A DNA stretch of 64,000 nucleotides. Source: Lachnospiraceae bacterium AM93-12TA (GTDB taxonomy: Bacteria > Bacillota > Clostridia > Lachnospirales > Lachnospiraceae). Positions 17,001 to 25,389 of the stretch are shown piece after piece. The notes under the pieces were generated by a model that had not been told where the DNA came from, searched no databases, and was given only the letters and a program-made list of their open reading frames with translations. Positions within the stretch are counted from its first letter, which is position 1; each line of letters starts with the position of its first letter. Location of the stretch: the NCBI GenBank assembly GCA_027698105.1, contig JAQERH010000001.1:122513-186512 (forward strand), read 5' to 3'. The position numbers and the translations under genes are program-made.

Positions 17001-17238
17001 AAAGTTCTCCCTGTTGATTATTTTAAACCTAGTTTCACACTGGTTTAGTATATCACTTAAACAGGCAGGGTGCAAGAAAAGAAGCCTTTGTTTTCTGCTC
17101 CAGTCTTGATTTTCAAACAGCAGAATGTTATAGTTATACGGTAATTCCCGTAATTGGAATATAAAAACTGAAAGATATGCTAAAAATATACAAACTGAGC
17201 TACAGAAACCGAAATAATAGAAAGAAGAGGAGATTTTT
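17001..17238. other. Intergenic region between the Wzy-type gene and the recombinase pair
   Basis: This 238-base AT-rich spacer separates divergent genes. It holds small inverted repeats: AAACC/GGTTT (17024-17045), TTCTGCT/AGCAGAA (about 17093-17125) and TACGG/CCGTA (17137-17152). It also has AAACTGA twice (17165, 17192) plus AAACCGA (17206). No long inverted repeat that would define an invertible segment is obvious. Confidence 0.4.
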
Positions 17239-18153
17239 ATGGCATTACCCATCAGCCAGCTCCGGCCTGCCCAGCCTTCCTTTCCGGCCTCTCCCCTGGC
17301 CGAAGCAGAAAAAGAACATCTTTCCCGCCAGATGAGGGAGATCGACTTAAAAGTAAGCGAATTCCGCCAATATCTGATTTCCAGAAATATGGCCGCTAAC
17401 ACGATTCAGGCCTATTCCTATGCCCTGCGCCAGTTTCTCTGCCGTTATCAGCAGGCTGATTTCTCCAGTCTTCACCTGTACAAGGTCTTTCTGTTAGATC
17501 ATTACAAGCCCCAGACAGTCAACCTGCGTCTTCGGGCGCTGAATGCTTATCTGGAATTTACCCGTGAAAAATCTAAAAAGCTGTCCCTTGTGCGGATTCA
17601 GCAGAAAAGTTATCTGGAAAATGTCATCAGCGAGGCAGATTATGAATATTTCAAATCCTGTCTGCTGCGGGACAAGCGGTATCTCTATTATTTTTTAGTC
17701 CGTTTTATGGCCGCTACCGGCGCCCGTGTCAGCGAGGTAGTTCTCTTTCAGGCAGAGGATATTCAAAAAGGCTTCAAGGAAATCTATTCAAAAGGAAATA
17801 AGACGAGACGGATCTATATTCCCAAAGCGCTTCGCACAGACGCTCTCCTCTGGCTGCAGTCTGCCGGAATACACAGGGGAGATATCTTTTTGAACCGCTT
17901 CGGCCGCCGCATTACCCCGGCCGGCATACGAAGCCAGTTAAAAACCCTGGCTGTCAGCTATGGAATTAATCCTGATGTGGTACATCCCCACTCTTTCCGT
18001 CATCGCTTCGCCAAAAGCTTCATTGAAAAATGCGGCGATATCTCCCTTCTCTCGGATCTCCTCGGACATAAAACCATAGAGACGACGCGCATTTATCTGC
18101 GCCGTTCCAGCAATGAGCAGTATGAAATTGTCAATAAGGTGGTGGATTGGTAG
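17239..18153 (+). CDS. Tyrosine recombinase, first of a tandem paralogous pair
   Basis: A 304-residue recombinase. A SAM-like DNA-binding domain (S-R-N-M-A-A-N-T-I-Q-A-Y near residue 50) precedes the catalytic domain. It has A-T-G-A-R-V-S-E-V (Arg I), H-S-F-R-H-R-F-A-K (His/Arg II), L-G-H-K-T-I-E-T-T-R-I-Y (His III and nucleophilic Tyr). The set is complete. It is followed with no gap by a second recombinase with the same motif spacing. This layout, next to polysaccharide polymerase and dehydratase genes, is like regulators of phase-variable surface loci, but that role is inference. AAGAGGAG precedes the start. Confidence 0.85.
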   Translation: MALPISQLRPAQPSFPASPLAEAEKEHLSRQMREIDLKVSEFRQYLISRNMAANTIQAYSYALRQFLCRYQQADFSSLHLYKVFLLDHYKPQTVNLRLRALNAYLEFTREKSKKLSLVRIQQKSYLENVISEADYEYFKSCLLRDKRYLYYFLVRFMAATGARVSEVVLFQAEDIQKGFKEIYSKGNKTRRIYIPKALRTDALLWLQSAGIHRGDIFLNRFGRRITPAGIRSQLKTLAVSYGINPDVVHPHSFRHRFAKSFIEKCGDISLLSDLLGHKTIETTRIYLRRSSNEQYEIVNKVVDW

Positions 18154-18981
18154 GTGAATATAGAATTACAGTTAGATAAATGCCTGGAAGATTTTGCAGT
18201 TTATTTGAAGCAGAAGGGAAAAAGCCCGAATACCATACACTCCTATCTGTGTTCTATCCGGCTTTACGCCTCCCTCTACAGCCAGCTGACTCCTGCCAAT
18301 CTGCGGGCCTACCGCGCCTACCTTCTGGAGCACTACCGCGTCAATACAGTCAACGCACGGATTTATGCGATCAACTGTTTTCTGGACAGTCTTCAGTTCT
18401 CCTTCCGACTGGAACCGGTCAAACAGCAGCAGTGTACCTATCTGGATTCTGTCATCTCCCAGAGAGATTATGAAAAGCTGAAGCGGAGGCTGAAACAGGA
18501 CCAGAATTTCTACTGGTACTTTGTCGTCCGGTTTCTCGGGGCCACCGGCGCCAGAATCAGCGAACTGCTTCAGATTAAGATCGAACATCTGAAAAGCGGT
18601 CGTCTGGATCTGTATACAAAAGGCGGCAAGGTACGCCGCCTTTATCTTCCCCGCCGTCTCTGCGATGAAGCCCTTTCCTGGTTCGCTGAAAAGGGTATTA
18701 CAAGCGGATTTATTTTCCTGAATCAGCACGGTCAGGTGATCACCTCCCGCGGAGTAGCCATTCAGCTGAAGCACCTGGCTGTCCGGTACCGGATCGATCC
18801 GGATACCGTGTATCCTCATTCCTTCCGCCACCGATTTGCCAAAAACTTCCTGAAAAAATATAATGACATCTCCCTCCTGGCAGATCTGATGGGCCATGAC
18901 AGCATTGAAACTACCAGAATTTATCTGACCCGCTCAAGCAAAGAGCAGAAGGAGCTGTTGGATCGGATTATTACGTGGTAG
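18154..18981 (+). CDS. Tyrosine recombinase, second of the tandem pair
   Basis: A 275-residue paralogue of the preceding protein. The final ~60 residues align closely (H-S-F-R-H-R-F-A-K, D-I-S-L-L-x-D-L-x-G-H, S-I-E-T-T-R-I-Y-L). Catalytic Arg I is in A-T-G-A-R-I-S-E-L. It is shorter at the N-terminus by about 30 residues. The start is a GTG immediately after the TAG of the first gene (TAGGTG), with AAGGTGG upstream inside the first gene, so the two are almost certainly co-translated. They may act as a hetero-pair like XerC/XerD or on two different sites. Confidence 0.85.
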   Translation: MNIELQLDKCLEDFAVYLKQKGKSPNTIHSYLCSIRLYASLYSQLTPANLRAYRAYLLEHYRVNTVNARIYAINCFLDSLQFSFRLEPVKQQQCTYLDSVISQRDYEKLKRRLKQDQNFYWYFVVRFLGATGARISELLQIKIEHLKSGRLDLYTKGGKVRRLYLPRRLCDEALSWFAEKGITSGFIFLNQHGQVITSRGVAIQLKHLAVRYRIDPDTVYPHSFRHRFAKNFLKKYNDISLLADLMGHDSIETTRIYLTRSSKEQKELLDRIITW

Positions 18982-19023
18982 TGCTGAAAACTTTCCTCTG
19001 CCGCTTTTAGAGTAATTTCTGGC

Positions 19024-19626
19024 TTATATCAAATTGCAGAGCAGTTTGATTCCATACAGAATAATCACCACGCCGCAGATGCGGTTCAGCCATGTAAGGA
19101 CAGTATGATTGATTTTACTGCCAATTATATGGACCAGAATTGACAGACAGCTAAACCAGATGCAGCTGGCTGAAGCAAAACCAGTAATAAAATACGGCTC
19201 GCCGCCTGCAGGCAGAGAGGCGCGGAACGCCCCCAGCATCAGAGTTCCATCAATCAAAGCCTGCGGATTCAGCCATGTCACAACAAAAGCAGAACCTGCA
19301 ATTTTCCAAAGCGGCCGATCTACATTCTTTCCGCCGCTTAAATCTGCCTTGGAACGAATCAGCCCAGCCCCTATGTAAATAACAAGCGCTCCGCCTCCTC
19401 CCAGGATGATTTTCTGCAGCCACGGCAAAGCCTCCATCAGCGCGCCCATGCCAAGAAAGCAGGCAAGTCCCAGGGAGAGATCCCAGAAGATAACAATCAA
19501 AGCAGTTGCTATTGCCCGTCCAAATTTCTGGGTCATGGCGCTGTTAATGACGAACAGATTCTGCATACCAATCGGAGCCGCATAAGCAAGTCCCAGTGAC
19601 AGCCCCTGAAGATAAATTGATATCAT
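19024..19626 (-). CDS. LysE/ArgO-family amino acid exporter
   Basis: A 200-residue membrane protein with six hydrophobic segments. The N-terminus I-Y-L-Q-G-L-S-L-G-L-A-Y-A-A-P-I-G-M-Q and the N-P-Q-A-L-I-D motif near residue 115 are LysE-family signatures. Such proteins export basic or other amino acids. The start at 19626 is chosen because GGGGGGAAG lies just upstream; the open frame extends 20 more codons without membrane character. It is isolated from the ABC transporter by a 19-base inverted repeat. Confidence 0.85.
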   Translation of the reverse strand: MISIYLQGLSLGLAYAAPIGMQNLFVINSAMTQKFGRAIATALIVIFWDLSLGLACFLGMGALMEALPWLQKIILGGGGALVIYIGAGLIRSKADLSGGKNVDRPLWKIAGSAFVVTWLNPQALIDGTLMLGAFRASLPAGGEPYFITGFASASCIWFSCLSILVHIIGSKINHTVLTWLNRICGVVIILYGIKLLCNLI

Positions 19627-19709
19627 ATTCTGCTTCCCCCCTTTTTCATCTATAAAGAAATTATACCAAGTCTCTCTGTCTGTCACAATAAAAACAGGAG
19701 AAACATATC

Positions 19710-19770
19710 AGAAAAGAGGATCTGTTTTGCAGCCACTTTAAGTGGAGCGCGAAAACAGATCCTCTTTTCT
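19710..19770. repeat. 19-base perfect inverted repeat, probable terminator or attenuator
   Basis: AGAAAAGAGGATCTGTTTT (19710-19728) pairs perfectly with its complement at 19752-19770. The 23-base loop holds a second small stem (CCACTT/AAGTGG). It follows the ABC-transporter operon on the minus strand and precedes lysE. The T-tract is short, so it may be a terminator or a processing hairpin. Confidence 0.6.
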
Positions 19771-19809
19771 AAATGAAATTTTGAATATCAACTATTTTAT
19801 GAACTTCTC

Positions 19810-20559
19810 CTACAGTACCTTGCTCAGGAAGGTCTTCAGCCTCTCGTTCTTAGGATTGGTGAAAAATTCCTCCGGCGCATTCTCCTCCACGAAGCGGCCG
19901 CCGTCCATAAACATAACGCGGGTAGCTACCTCTCTGGCAAAGCCCATCTCGTGAGTTACCACCACCATGGTCATCTTCTCGTCCGCCAGATCCTTCATAA
20001 CACCCAGAACTTCTCCGACCATCTCCGGATCCAGGGCAGAGGTAGGCTCATCAAAGAGCATCACATCTGGTTTCATACACAGAGCACGGACAATGGCGAT
20101 TCTCTGCTTCTGTCCTCCTGACAGCTGGCTGGGGTAAGCATTGGCGCGGTCAGCCAGGCCGACTCTCTCCAGAAGCTTCATAGCCTCCGGCTCAATCTCT
20201 TCCTTCTTCTTGCCCTGCAGCTTCACGGGAGCCAAAGTCAGATTCTCCATAATCGTCATATGAGGAAACAGATTGAACTGCTGAAACACCATGCCCATCT
20301 TCTGGCGATGCTTGTTAATATCTGCCTTTTTGTCTGTAATGTCCACACCCTCAAAGAAAATCTGTCCTCCGGTAGGCTCCTCCAGACGGTTTAAGCAGCG
20401 CAGAAAGGTACTTTTTCCAGAGCCGGAAGCTCCGATGACGCAGACTACGTCTCCTCTGTAGATATCCACTGTAACGTCTTTTAAAACCTTGAGAGAGCCG
20501 AAGCTCTTTTCCAAGTGCTTTACCTGGATCAAAGGCTGTTCTGTCTGATTAGTGCTCAC
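19810..20559 (-). CDS. Polar amino acid ABC transporter, ATP-binding protein
   Basis: A 249-residue ATPase: Walker [10 protein letters not shown] near residue 43, the signature L-S-G-G-Q-K-Q-R, Walker [14 protein letters not shown] and the switch H-E-M-G-F-A. The sequence is of the GlnQ/HisP subfamily that powers uptake of polar amino acids. Its ATG overlaps the end of the permease gene by 11 bases. It is the last gene of a three-gene leftward operon (binding protein, permease, ATPase). Confidence 0.92.
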   Translation of the reverse strand: MSTNQTEQPLIQVKHLEKSFGSLKVLKDVTVDIYRGDVVCVIGASGSGKSTFLRCLNRLEEPTGGQIFFEGVDITDKKADINKHRQKMGMVFQQFNLFPHMTIMENLTLAPVKLQGKKKEEIEPEAMKLLERVGLADRANAYPSQLSGGQKQRIAIVRALCMKPDVMLFDEPTSALDPEMVGEVLGVMKDLADEKMTMVVVTHEMGFAREVATRVMFMDGGRFVEENAPEEFFTNPKNERLKTFLSKVL

Positions 20560-21241
20560 TCTGTCTCAGCCTCCTTTCCAGAATCTTAATTAACTGGGTA
20601 AAAATCATTACAATAACCAGATACAGAGCCGCAACTGCCAGCAAAGGCATAAACGCGCTGTAAGTAAGGCTTCTGATAATATCTCCGCCCTTGGTCAAAT
20701 CCTGAATACCGATATATCCGGCAATGGAGGTCTCCTTTAACAGGGCAATAAACTCATTGCACAGAGCCGGAAGCACATTTTTAAATGCCTGCGGCATAAT
20801 AATGTACCACATTGTCTGGGGATAATTAAAGCCCAGGCTTCGTCCGGCCTCAAACTGTCCGCTGTCAATAGACATGATTCCACTTCGGAAAATCTCAGCC
20901 ACATAGGCTCCTGAGTTGATTCCAAAGGCAAGTACAGCCACCAGTATCTTATCGATTCTTACGCTGGCAAAAATAACATAGTTGATAATTAAAATCTGTA
21001 CCAGAACAGGCGTCCCCCTGAACACGGTCAGATAGATATTGCAGAGGAAATTAAGCACCTTTAACTTGTGCGTCTTCTCATAGGAAGAGCGGATAATTCC
21101 TACAATCAGGCCGATGACAATTCCTAGCAGCACTGCAAAAAATGTAATTTTAAGAGTATTGAACAGGCCTTCCGCAATGTAATGCCAGTTTCCGCCGTCA
21201 ATAAAATTTCTGGTAAAGGTATCCACAAACTGATTCCACAT
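20549..21241 (-). CDS. Polar amino acid ABC transporter, permease
   Basis: A 230-residue permease of the HisM/GlnP type with about five membrane segments. The [15 protein letters not shown] coupling loop (EAA motif) near residue 140 contacts the ATPase. It is the membrane channel for the adjacent binding protein and ATPase. Confidence 0.92.
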   Translation of the reverse strand: MWNQFVDTFTRNFIDGGNWHYIAEGLFNTLKITFFAVLLGIVIGLIVGIIRSSYEKTHKLKVLNFLCNIYLTVFRGTPVLVQILIINYVIFASVRIDKILVAVLAFGINSGAYVAEIFRSGIMSIDSGQFEAGRSLGFNYPQTMWYIIMPQAFKNVLPALCNEFIALLKETSIAGYIGIQDLTKGGDIIRSLTYSAFMPLLAVAALYLVIVMIFTQLIKILERRLRQSEH

Positions 21242-21264
21242 AATCTCTGTCTCTTTCCCTGTTA

Positions 21265-22104
21265 TTATTCTGCCGGGATATACTTGTCAATAATTTCGTC
21301 CAGAGTTCCCTCTTCATCAAGCTCTGCAATCGCTGCATTCACCTTGTCGAGAAGCTCTGTATTATCTTTATTGATTGCCATGGCGTAATCCTCAGAAGAT
21401 AATGCCTCGTCCAGAATCACAAGGTTTTCATCTTTCTCAGCAAAGGCCTTAGCCGGAGCGCTGTCAATGACTACAGCGTCAATCTTGCCCTGAAGGACAG
21501 ACTGGATAGCCTCAAAATATTTGTTGAAACGCTCTACCTGAGCTCCCTCAATCTCGCTTGCCAGGCCGTCTCCTGTGGTTCCCAGCTGAACGCCCAGAAT
21601 CTTGCCCTCCAGATCCTCGGAAGAAGCAATATCACTGCCCTTCTTTACAATGATAACCTGAGCTGCTGTCGCGTAGCTGTCTGTAAAGTTTACAGATTTT
21701 TCTCTCTCTGGAGTTACAGTCATTCCTGCTGCCACAATATCTACCTTATTGCTTGCAAGAGCCGGAATCAGGGCGTCAAACTCCATATCCTCCACAGTCA
21801 CTTCCATGCCAAGCTTCTCGCCGATGGCCTGGGCAATCTCCACGTCAATTCCTACAATCTCGTCGCCCTCATAGTACTCATATGGCGGGAAGGTAGCGTT
21901 TGTACCTACAACTAGGGAGCCGCCCTCTGCTGTCTTCTCTTCCTCTGCAGCGTCAGCCTTCGTCTCTTCCTTGCTCTCTGCTGCCTCAGTGCCAGCCTCT
22001 GAAGCTGCCGCTGTAGTCTCTGCCTCCTTTGTTCCTGAAGAACATCCTGCTAAGGATGCTGCCATAAGAACTGCCATGGATAATGCTAACATTTTCTTTT
22101 TCAT
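21265..22104 (-). CDS. Amino acid ABC transporter substrate-binding lipoprotein
   Basis: A 279-residue secreted lipoprotein. The signal peptide ends in the lipobox L-A-G-C (Cys about residue 21), followed by a low-complexity E/A/T linker. The SBP_bac_3 fold is indicated by G-T-N-A-T-F-P-P-Y-E-Y and by F-D-A-L-I-P-A-L near the ligand pocket. It captures a polar amino acid outside the cell. The ligand cannot be told from sequence. It heads the operon behind a good promoter. Confidence 0.92.
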   Translation of the reverse strand: MKKKMLALSMAVLMAASLAGCSSGTKEAETTAAASEAGTEAAESKEETKADAAEEEKTAEGGSLVVGTNATFPPYEYYEGDEIVGIDVEIAQAIGEKLGMEVTVEDMEFDALIPALASNKVDIVAAGMTVTPEREKSVNFTDSYATAAQVIIVKKGSDIASSEDLEGKILGVQLGTTGDGLASEIEGAQVERFNKYFEAIQSVLQGKIDAVVIDSAPAKAFAEKDENLVILDEALSSEDYAMAINKDNTELLDKVNAAIAELDEEGTLDEIIDKYIPAE

Positions 22105-22178
22105 AAATAAATTCCTCCTCCATCCTGGCTTAAAACTGCCATGAATATTTATTTAATACATTGTCTTCATATCTCCTT

Positions 22179-22206
22179 ATTATACCTGCTTTTTCCTAAT
22201 AGTCAA
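22179..22206 (-). promoter_or_regulatory. Promoter of the amino acid ABC transporter operon
   Basis: On the minus strand TTGACT, 16 bases, TATAAT, about 75-100 bases before the lipoprotein start. Confidence 0.7.
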
Positions 22207-22317
22207 CTGCTTTTTTGTATAAAATCCGGATATGATTGCATTTTTATTCCTATTTTAGCCCTTTCGCCGCATTTTTATGCTTTTTTCCTTTTCCTGCCTG
22301 TTTCCGGAAAACAAAGG

Positions 22318-22367
22318 GGCAGACACTGCCGGACGGAAAATTCCTTTCCCCGTCTGCAGCATCTGCC
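22318..22367 (-). terminator. Terminator of the ATP-NAD-kinase-like gene
   Basis: A long hairpin: GGCAGA pairs with TCTGCC at the ends, GACGG with CCGTC and GGAAA with TTTCC inside. On the minus strand it is followed by CCCCTTTGTTTTCC. Confidence 0.65.
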
Positions 22368-22424
22368 TGTATATTTTTTCTATTCTTCTGTTCTGCTGTT
22401 CTTCTGTTTTCTGCTGCAGAAAAA

Positions 22425-23555
22425 TCAGCTTTCGCTTACGCGGCACATAGTAAACTCGCCATAAGCTGTAATTACCCTGTAAAAGCCGCACAGTTCTTTA
22501 TTCAGCTCCTCATCCGGCGTATCTACCAGGAAAGGCTGATGGTGGAACTCGGCAATTTTTGCCTTGGTAGCCAGAATCATAATATTTTCCTTTCCGATTT
22601 CCCGGATTACTTCAGGCGTAATCTGCTGATTTCCACGTCCGAACAGGAATCCCTGTCCTCCTGTCACAGTGACGATCAGCTTTGTCTTCTTTCCCTTAAT
22701 AAAGTCCAAAATCTTATCGCCATAGAGATCATTTGCCACCAGCTGTTTATTCTGGATTAAATCCACACCGATCAGCGTATTTTTAAGTCCCAGCATCTGC
22801 ATCACGCCTCTGGTAGTCGTTCCCGCTCCGATCAGATAGTAGGTATCCGGCTCCATGTGTTCTACAATCTCATGGGCAATGGATTCAATAGAAGCTGTCT
22901 CAGACAGAGGGGTCGGAGCCTTTCTGTTCTGAGTAAATACGTGCTCCAGCGGCACAGACAGATAGCCGTACAGCCTTGTGTTAATAATCTCCTGGCGGTA
23001 AAGCTCCTCATCAATGTCCAGAACCTCCTGCTCCGCTGTTTTTGTCACCTTGCCAGTCAGCCACAGCTTTGCCAGATTTCCTGCACTCTGGGGATTTTTT
23101 GCATAAACAGGAGAATGAATCTTTACTCCGGCCGGAATTCCAAGAGCCGGAAGCTCCGTTCCCACGCCTTCATAGATATCTCTGGCTGTACCGTCTCCGC
23201 CTGCAAACAGCAGAAGGTCAACCCCTGCCTCCTCCAGTGCCCTGGAAAGGACAATCGTATCTGTTCTGGAGCTGTCAAACAGATCTTTTAAATTTTTTCT
23301 GCCGCCTGTATGGAGAACTGTTGTGCGAAATCCCATAGATTTTGCCGTGTCTTCTCCCATATCTCCAGGACAGGTTACGATTTCCAGCTCATTCTGTATC
23401 TCCAGAAGCTCCTTTAACGCCTGGCGGACTCTGTCGTTTGCTCTCGGCTTCGCTCCCCGGCGGATAGCCTCCTCTACCATATGATCTGTTCCCTTTAATC
23501 CGACGCTGCCGCCCATTCCTGCAACCGGATTAATAAGAAGTCCTAATTTCTTCAT
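22425..23555 (-). CDS. ATP-NAD kinase family protein (glycine-catabolism associated)
   Basis: A 376-residue protein of the ATP-NAD/diacylglycerol-kinase superfamily. The N-terminal L-G-L-L-I-N-P-V-A-G-M-G-G motif and the nucleotide-binding L-L-F-A-G-G-D-G-T-A-R-D (about residue 118) are diagnostic. It is longer than housekeeping NadK and carries the extra central insert seen in the branch often found beside glycine cleavage/reductase genes. Expected activity is phosphorylation of NAD or a related dinucleotide, which could feed NADPH to thioredoxin reductase. Substrate is not proven. It follows gcvPB after a terminator and has its own leader with a 15-base inverted repeat. Confidence 0.8.
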   Translation of the reverse strand: MKKLGLLINPVAGMGGSVGLKGTDHMVEEAIRRGAKPRANDRVRQALKELLEIQNELEIVTCPGDMGEDTAKSMGFRTTVLHTGGRKNLKDLFDSSRTDTIVLSRALEEAGVDLLLFAGGDGTARDIYEGVGTELPALGIPAGVKIHSPVYAKNPQSAGNLAKLWLTGKVTKTAEQEVLDIDEELYRQEIINTRLYGYLSVPLEHVFTQNRKAPTPLSETASIESIAHEIVEHMEPDTYYLIGAGTTTRGVMQMLGLKNTLIGVDLIQNKQLVANDLYGDKILDFIKGKKTKLIVTVTGGQGFLFGRGNQQITPEVIREIGKENIMILATKAKIAEFHHQPFLVDTPDEELNKELCGFYRVITAYGEFTMCRVSES

Positions 23556-23609
23556 AACTCAAGCTCTCCTTTCACATATTCTATCCTGTGTCTGCTCTGC
23601 AGCGGGAGG

Positions 23610-23664
23610 AATTATGATAGTATTCTTTCTGCTGACAGACCATTAAAAAAATACTATCATAATT
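23610..23664. repeat. 15-base perfect inverted repeat in the NAD-kinase-like leader
   Basis: AATTATGATAGTATT (23610-23624) and AATACTATCATAATT (23650-23664), 25 bases apart, between the gcvPB terminator and the NAD-kinase-like start. It is AT-rich and lacks a following U-tract, so it is more like an operator pair or RNA stem than a terminator. Confidence 0.55.
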
Positions 23665-23682
23665 TCTCCTGACTGAGAAGAA

Positions 23683-23738
23683 AAGTGCTGCTGTGACCGC
23701 CCCCGCGGCTACGCGGGAGCGATGCTGCAGCAGCACTT
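23683..23738 (-). terminator. Terminator of the SDR-gcvPA-gcvPB operon
   Basis: AAGTGCTGCTG pairs with CAGCAGCACTT, with an inner CCCGCG/CGCGGG stem. On the minus strand it is followed by TTTTCTTCTC. It separates gcvPB from the NAD-kinase-like gene, perhaps incompletely. Confidence 0.75.
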
Positions 23739-23800
23739 CTCTTATACTCTCATTTATCTCATTTATGCAGTTTCTAACTCTGGCATTCAGAAAGAAACGA

Positions 23801-25366
23801 TTAGTCCTCGTTGTACTTTCTGAGGTATACCTTCCATGTAGTAGCCCACTTAGCCGGATCGTCCATACCAGACTCATCAACCTGGTGAGTTACACTGTTA
23901 TGAGGAGCTGTTCTGATGATCTCTGGATTCTCATGAGCCTCCTTGAATACATACTTCAGAGTCTCAATGTACTCGTCGATATCCTTCTTGGATGGTGTCT
24001 CTGTTGGCTCAAGAGTCATCGGCTCAGGCAGATGGAATGGATGATGGGATGTCCAGTAGTGCATACCGAAGTCCATCATTCTTCTCTGGATGTCGAGAGT
24101 GCCGATACCTGTCTCTTTCTCCAGTGCCTCTAATGTATAACGAGCCTGCTCGATTCTCTGGTTGTTTCCATCCTGGTAGTAAGCGGAAACTTCCGGAAGC
24201 TCCATCAGCTTCTTGAACATGTAGTTGTTGTTTAATACAGCAGTCTTAGCTACCTGATATAAGCCCTCGCCGCCTAAGCTTCTGATCCAGCAGTATGCCT
24301 TTAATACAACCTCAGCAACGCCGTACCACTCTCTTACCTTGCCAACTGCACTTGGGTTAGAGCAGATGTCATAGTTTAAGAAGTACTTCTCTCCATCGTA
24401 ATCTACGATTGGAGCCGGAAGGAACTTAACCAGATCCTTCTGAACACCTGTAGCGCCGCAAGCTGGGCCGCCACAGCCGTGAGGTGTGGAGAATGTCTTA
24501 TGCAGGTTGAAGAAGCACATATCAAATCCTGCATCTCTTGCTCTTGTTACACCTAAGAGACCATTTGCGTTAGCCTGGTCATATGCGCACAGACCGCCGA
24601 TGGAGTGGATGTAATCAACGAACTCTTTTACATGGCTGTTGTAAACACCTGTATCCTCTGGGTTAGCTACGATGTAGCCAGCTGTCTTCTCAGAGCATGC
24701 AGCCTTTAACTGCTCTAATGTCGGAAGACCTGTCTTTGGATCTGGCTGTAAGTAGATGATCTTGAAGCCAGCTACTGCAGGAGCTGCCGCATCAGACGGA
24801 TGGGAGTAGATAGTTGTGATGATCTCGTTTCTGTCCTCTCCCTTATCTTTGAAGTATGCACGGATTAAGGAAGCCATGGTCATGATACCCTGGGATCCGC
24901 CACTTGGCTGGAATGTGAAGTGATCCATTCCGGAAATCTCGCACATATACTTGTCTGTCTCGTGGAAAATCTGTAACATACCCTGTACTGTGGACGGATC
25001 CTGTAATGGATGGTAGTCACGAATCAGGGCAGATAACTGCTCATTAACCTTCGGGCTGTACTTAACTGTACATGTACCCTGTCCAATCTCGATGTTAACA
25101 TCAGCACCTAATGTCTGCTGTGCCAGTCTTGCATAGTGACGAAGCACACGGCTCTGGGACATTTCCGGCAGATTTAACTTTGTACTTCTCTTCATGCCCT
25201 CCGGAATAGCAGCTGTTCCTTCTACTTCCTTTGCTACCTCTTCCTCTGGAGCGCCTACTAAAATTCCTCTCTCACCTGGTGTGGTTAACTCGTAAATGAT
25301 CGGCTCATCCCATTTTGCCTGGTGGAATTTTGTTCTGACCTTTGATGATCTATCTATTCTTTTCAC
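23801..25366 (-). CDS. gcvPB: Glycine dehydrogenase (decarboxylating) subunit 2
   Basis: The PLP-carrying half of the glycine cleavage P-protein. It decarboxylates glycine and passes the aminomethyl group to the lipoyl H-protein. The PLP-binding lysine is in F-N-L-H-K-T-F-S-T-P-H-G-C-G-G-P near residue 285. F-Q-P-S-G-G-S-Q-G (about residue 153) and the C-terminal domain fit subunit 2 of the split Firmicute/archaeal form. Length 521 is slightly long. It lies 23 bases after gcvPA. Genes for T-, H- and L-proteins are not in this window. Confidence 0.95.
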   Translation of the reverse strand: MKRIDRSSKVRTKFHQAKWDEPIIYELTTPGERGILVGAPEEEVAKEVEGTAAIPEGMKRSTKLNLPEMSQSRVLRHYARLAQQTLGADVNIEIGQGTCTVKYSPKVNEQLSALIRDYHPLQDPSTVQGMLQIFHETDKYMCEISGMDHFTFQPSGGSQGIMTMASLIRAYFKDKGEDRNEIITTIYSHPSDAAAPAVAGFKIIYLQPDPKTGLPTLEQLKAACSEKTAGYIVANPEDTGVYNSHVKEFVDYIHSIGGLCAYDQANANGLLGVTRARDAGFDMCFFNLHKTFSTPHGCGGPACGATGVQKDLVKFLPAPIVDYDGEKYFLNYDICSNPSAVGKVREWYGVAEVVLKAYCWIRSLGGEGLYQVAKTAVLNNNYMFKKLMELPEVSAYYQDGNNQRIEQARYTLEALEKETGIGTLDIQRRMMDFGMHYWTSHHPFHLPEPMTLEPTETPSKKDIDEYIETLKYVFKEAHENPEIIRTAPHNSVTHQVDESGMDDPAKWATTWKVYLRKYNED

Positions 25367-25389
25367 AATATCATTCCTTTCCGCGCAGC

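Larger units (their letters stand above)
22105..22424. other. Intergenic region with promoter and terminator
   Basis: This stretch holds the ABC operon promoter at its right-hand gene side (22179-22206) and the terminator of the NAD-kinase-like gene (22318-22367). The rest is pyrimidine-rich and shows no riboswitch that I can recognise. Confidence 0.6.

Noticed and set aside
11831..18981. Prophage or integrative element around the three recombinases
   Set aside because: No phage structural, conjugation or tRNA attachment-site features are seen; neighbours are polysaccharide and housekeeping genes.
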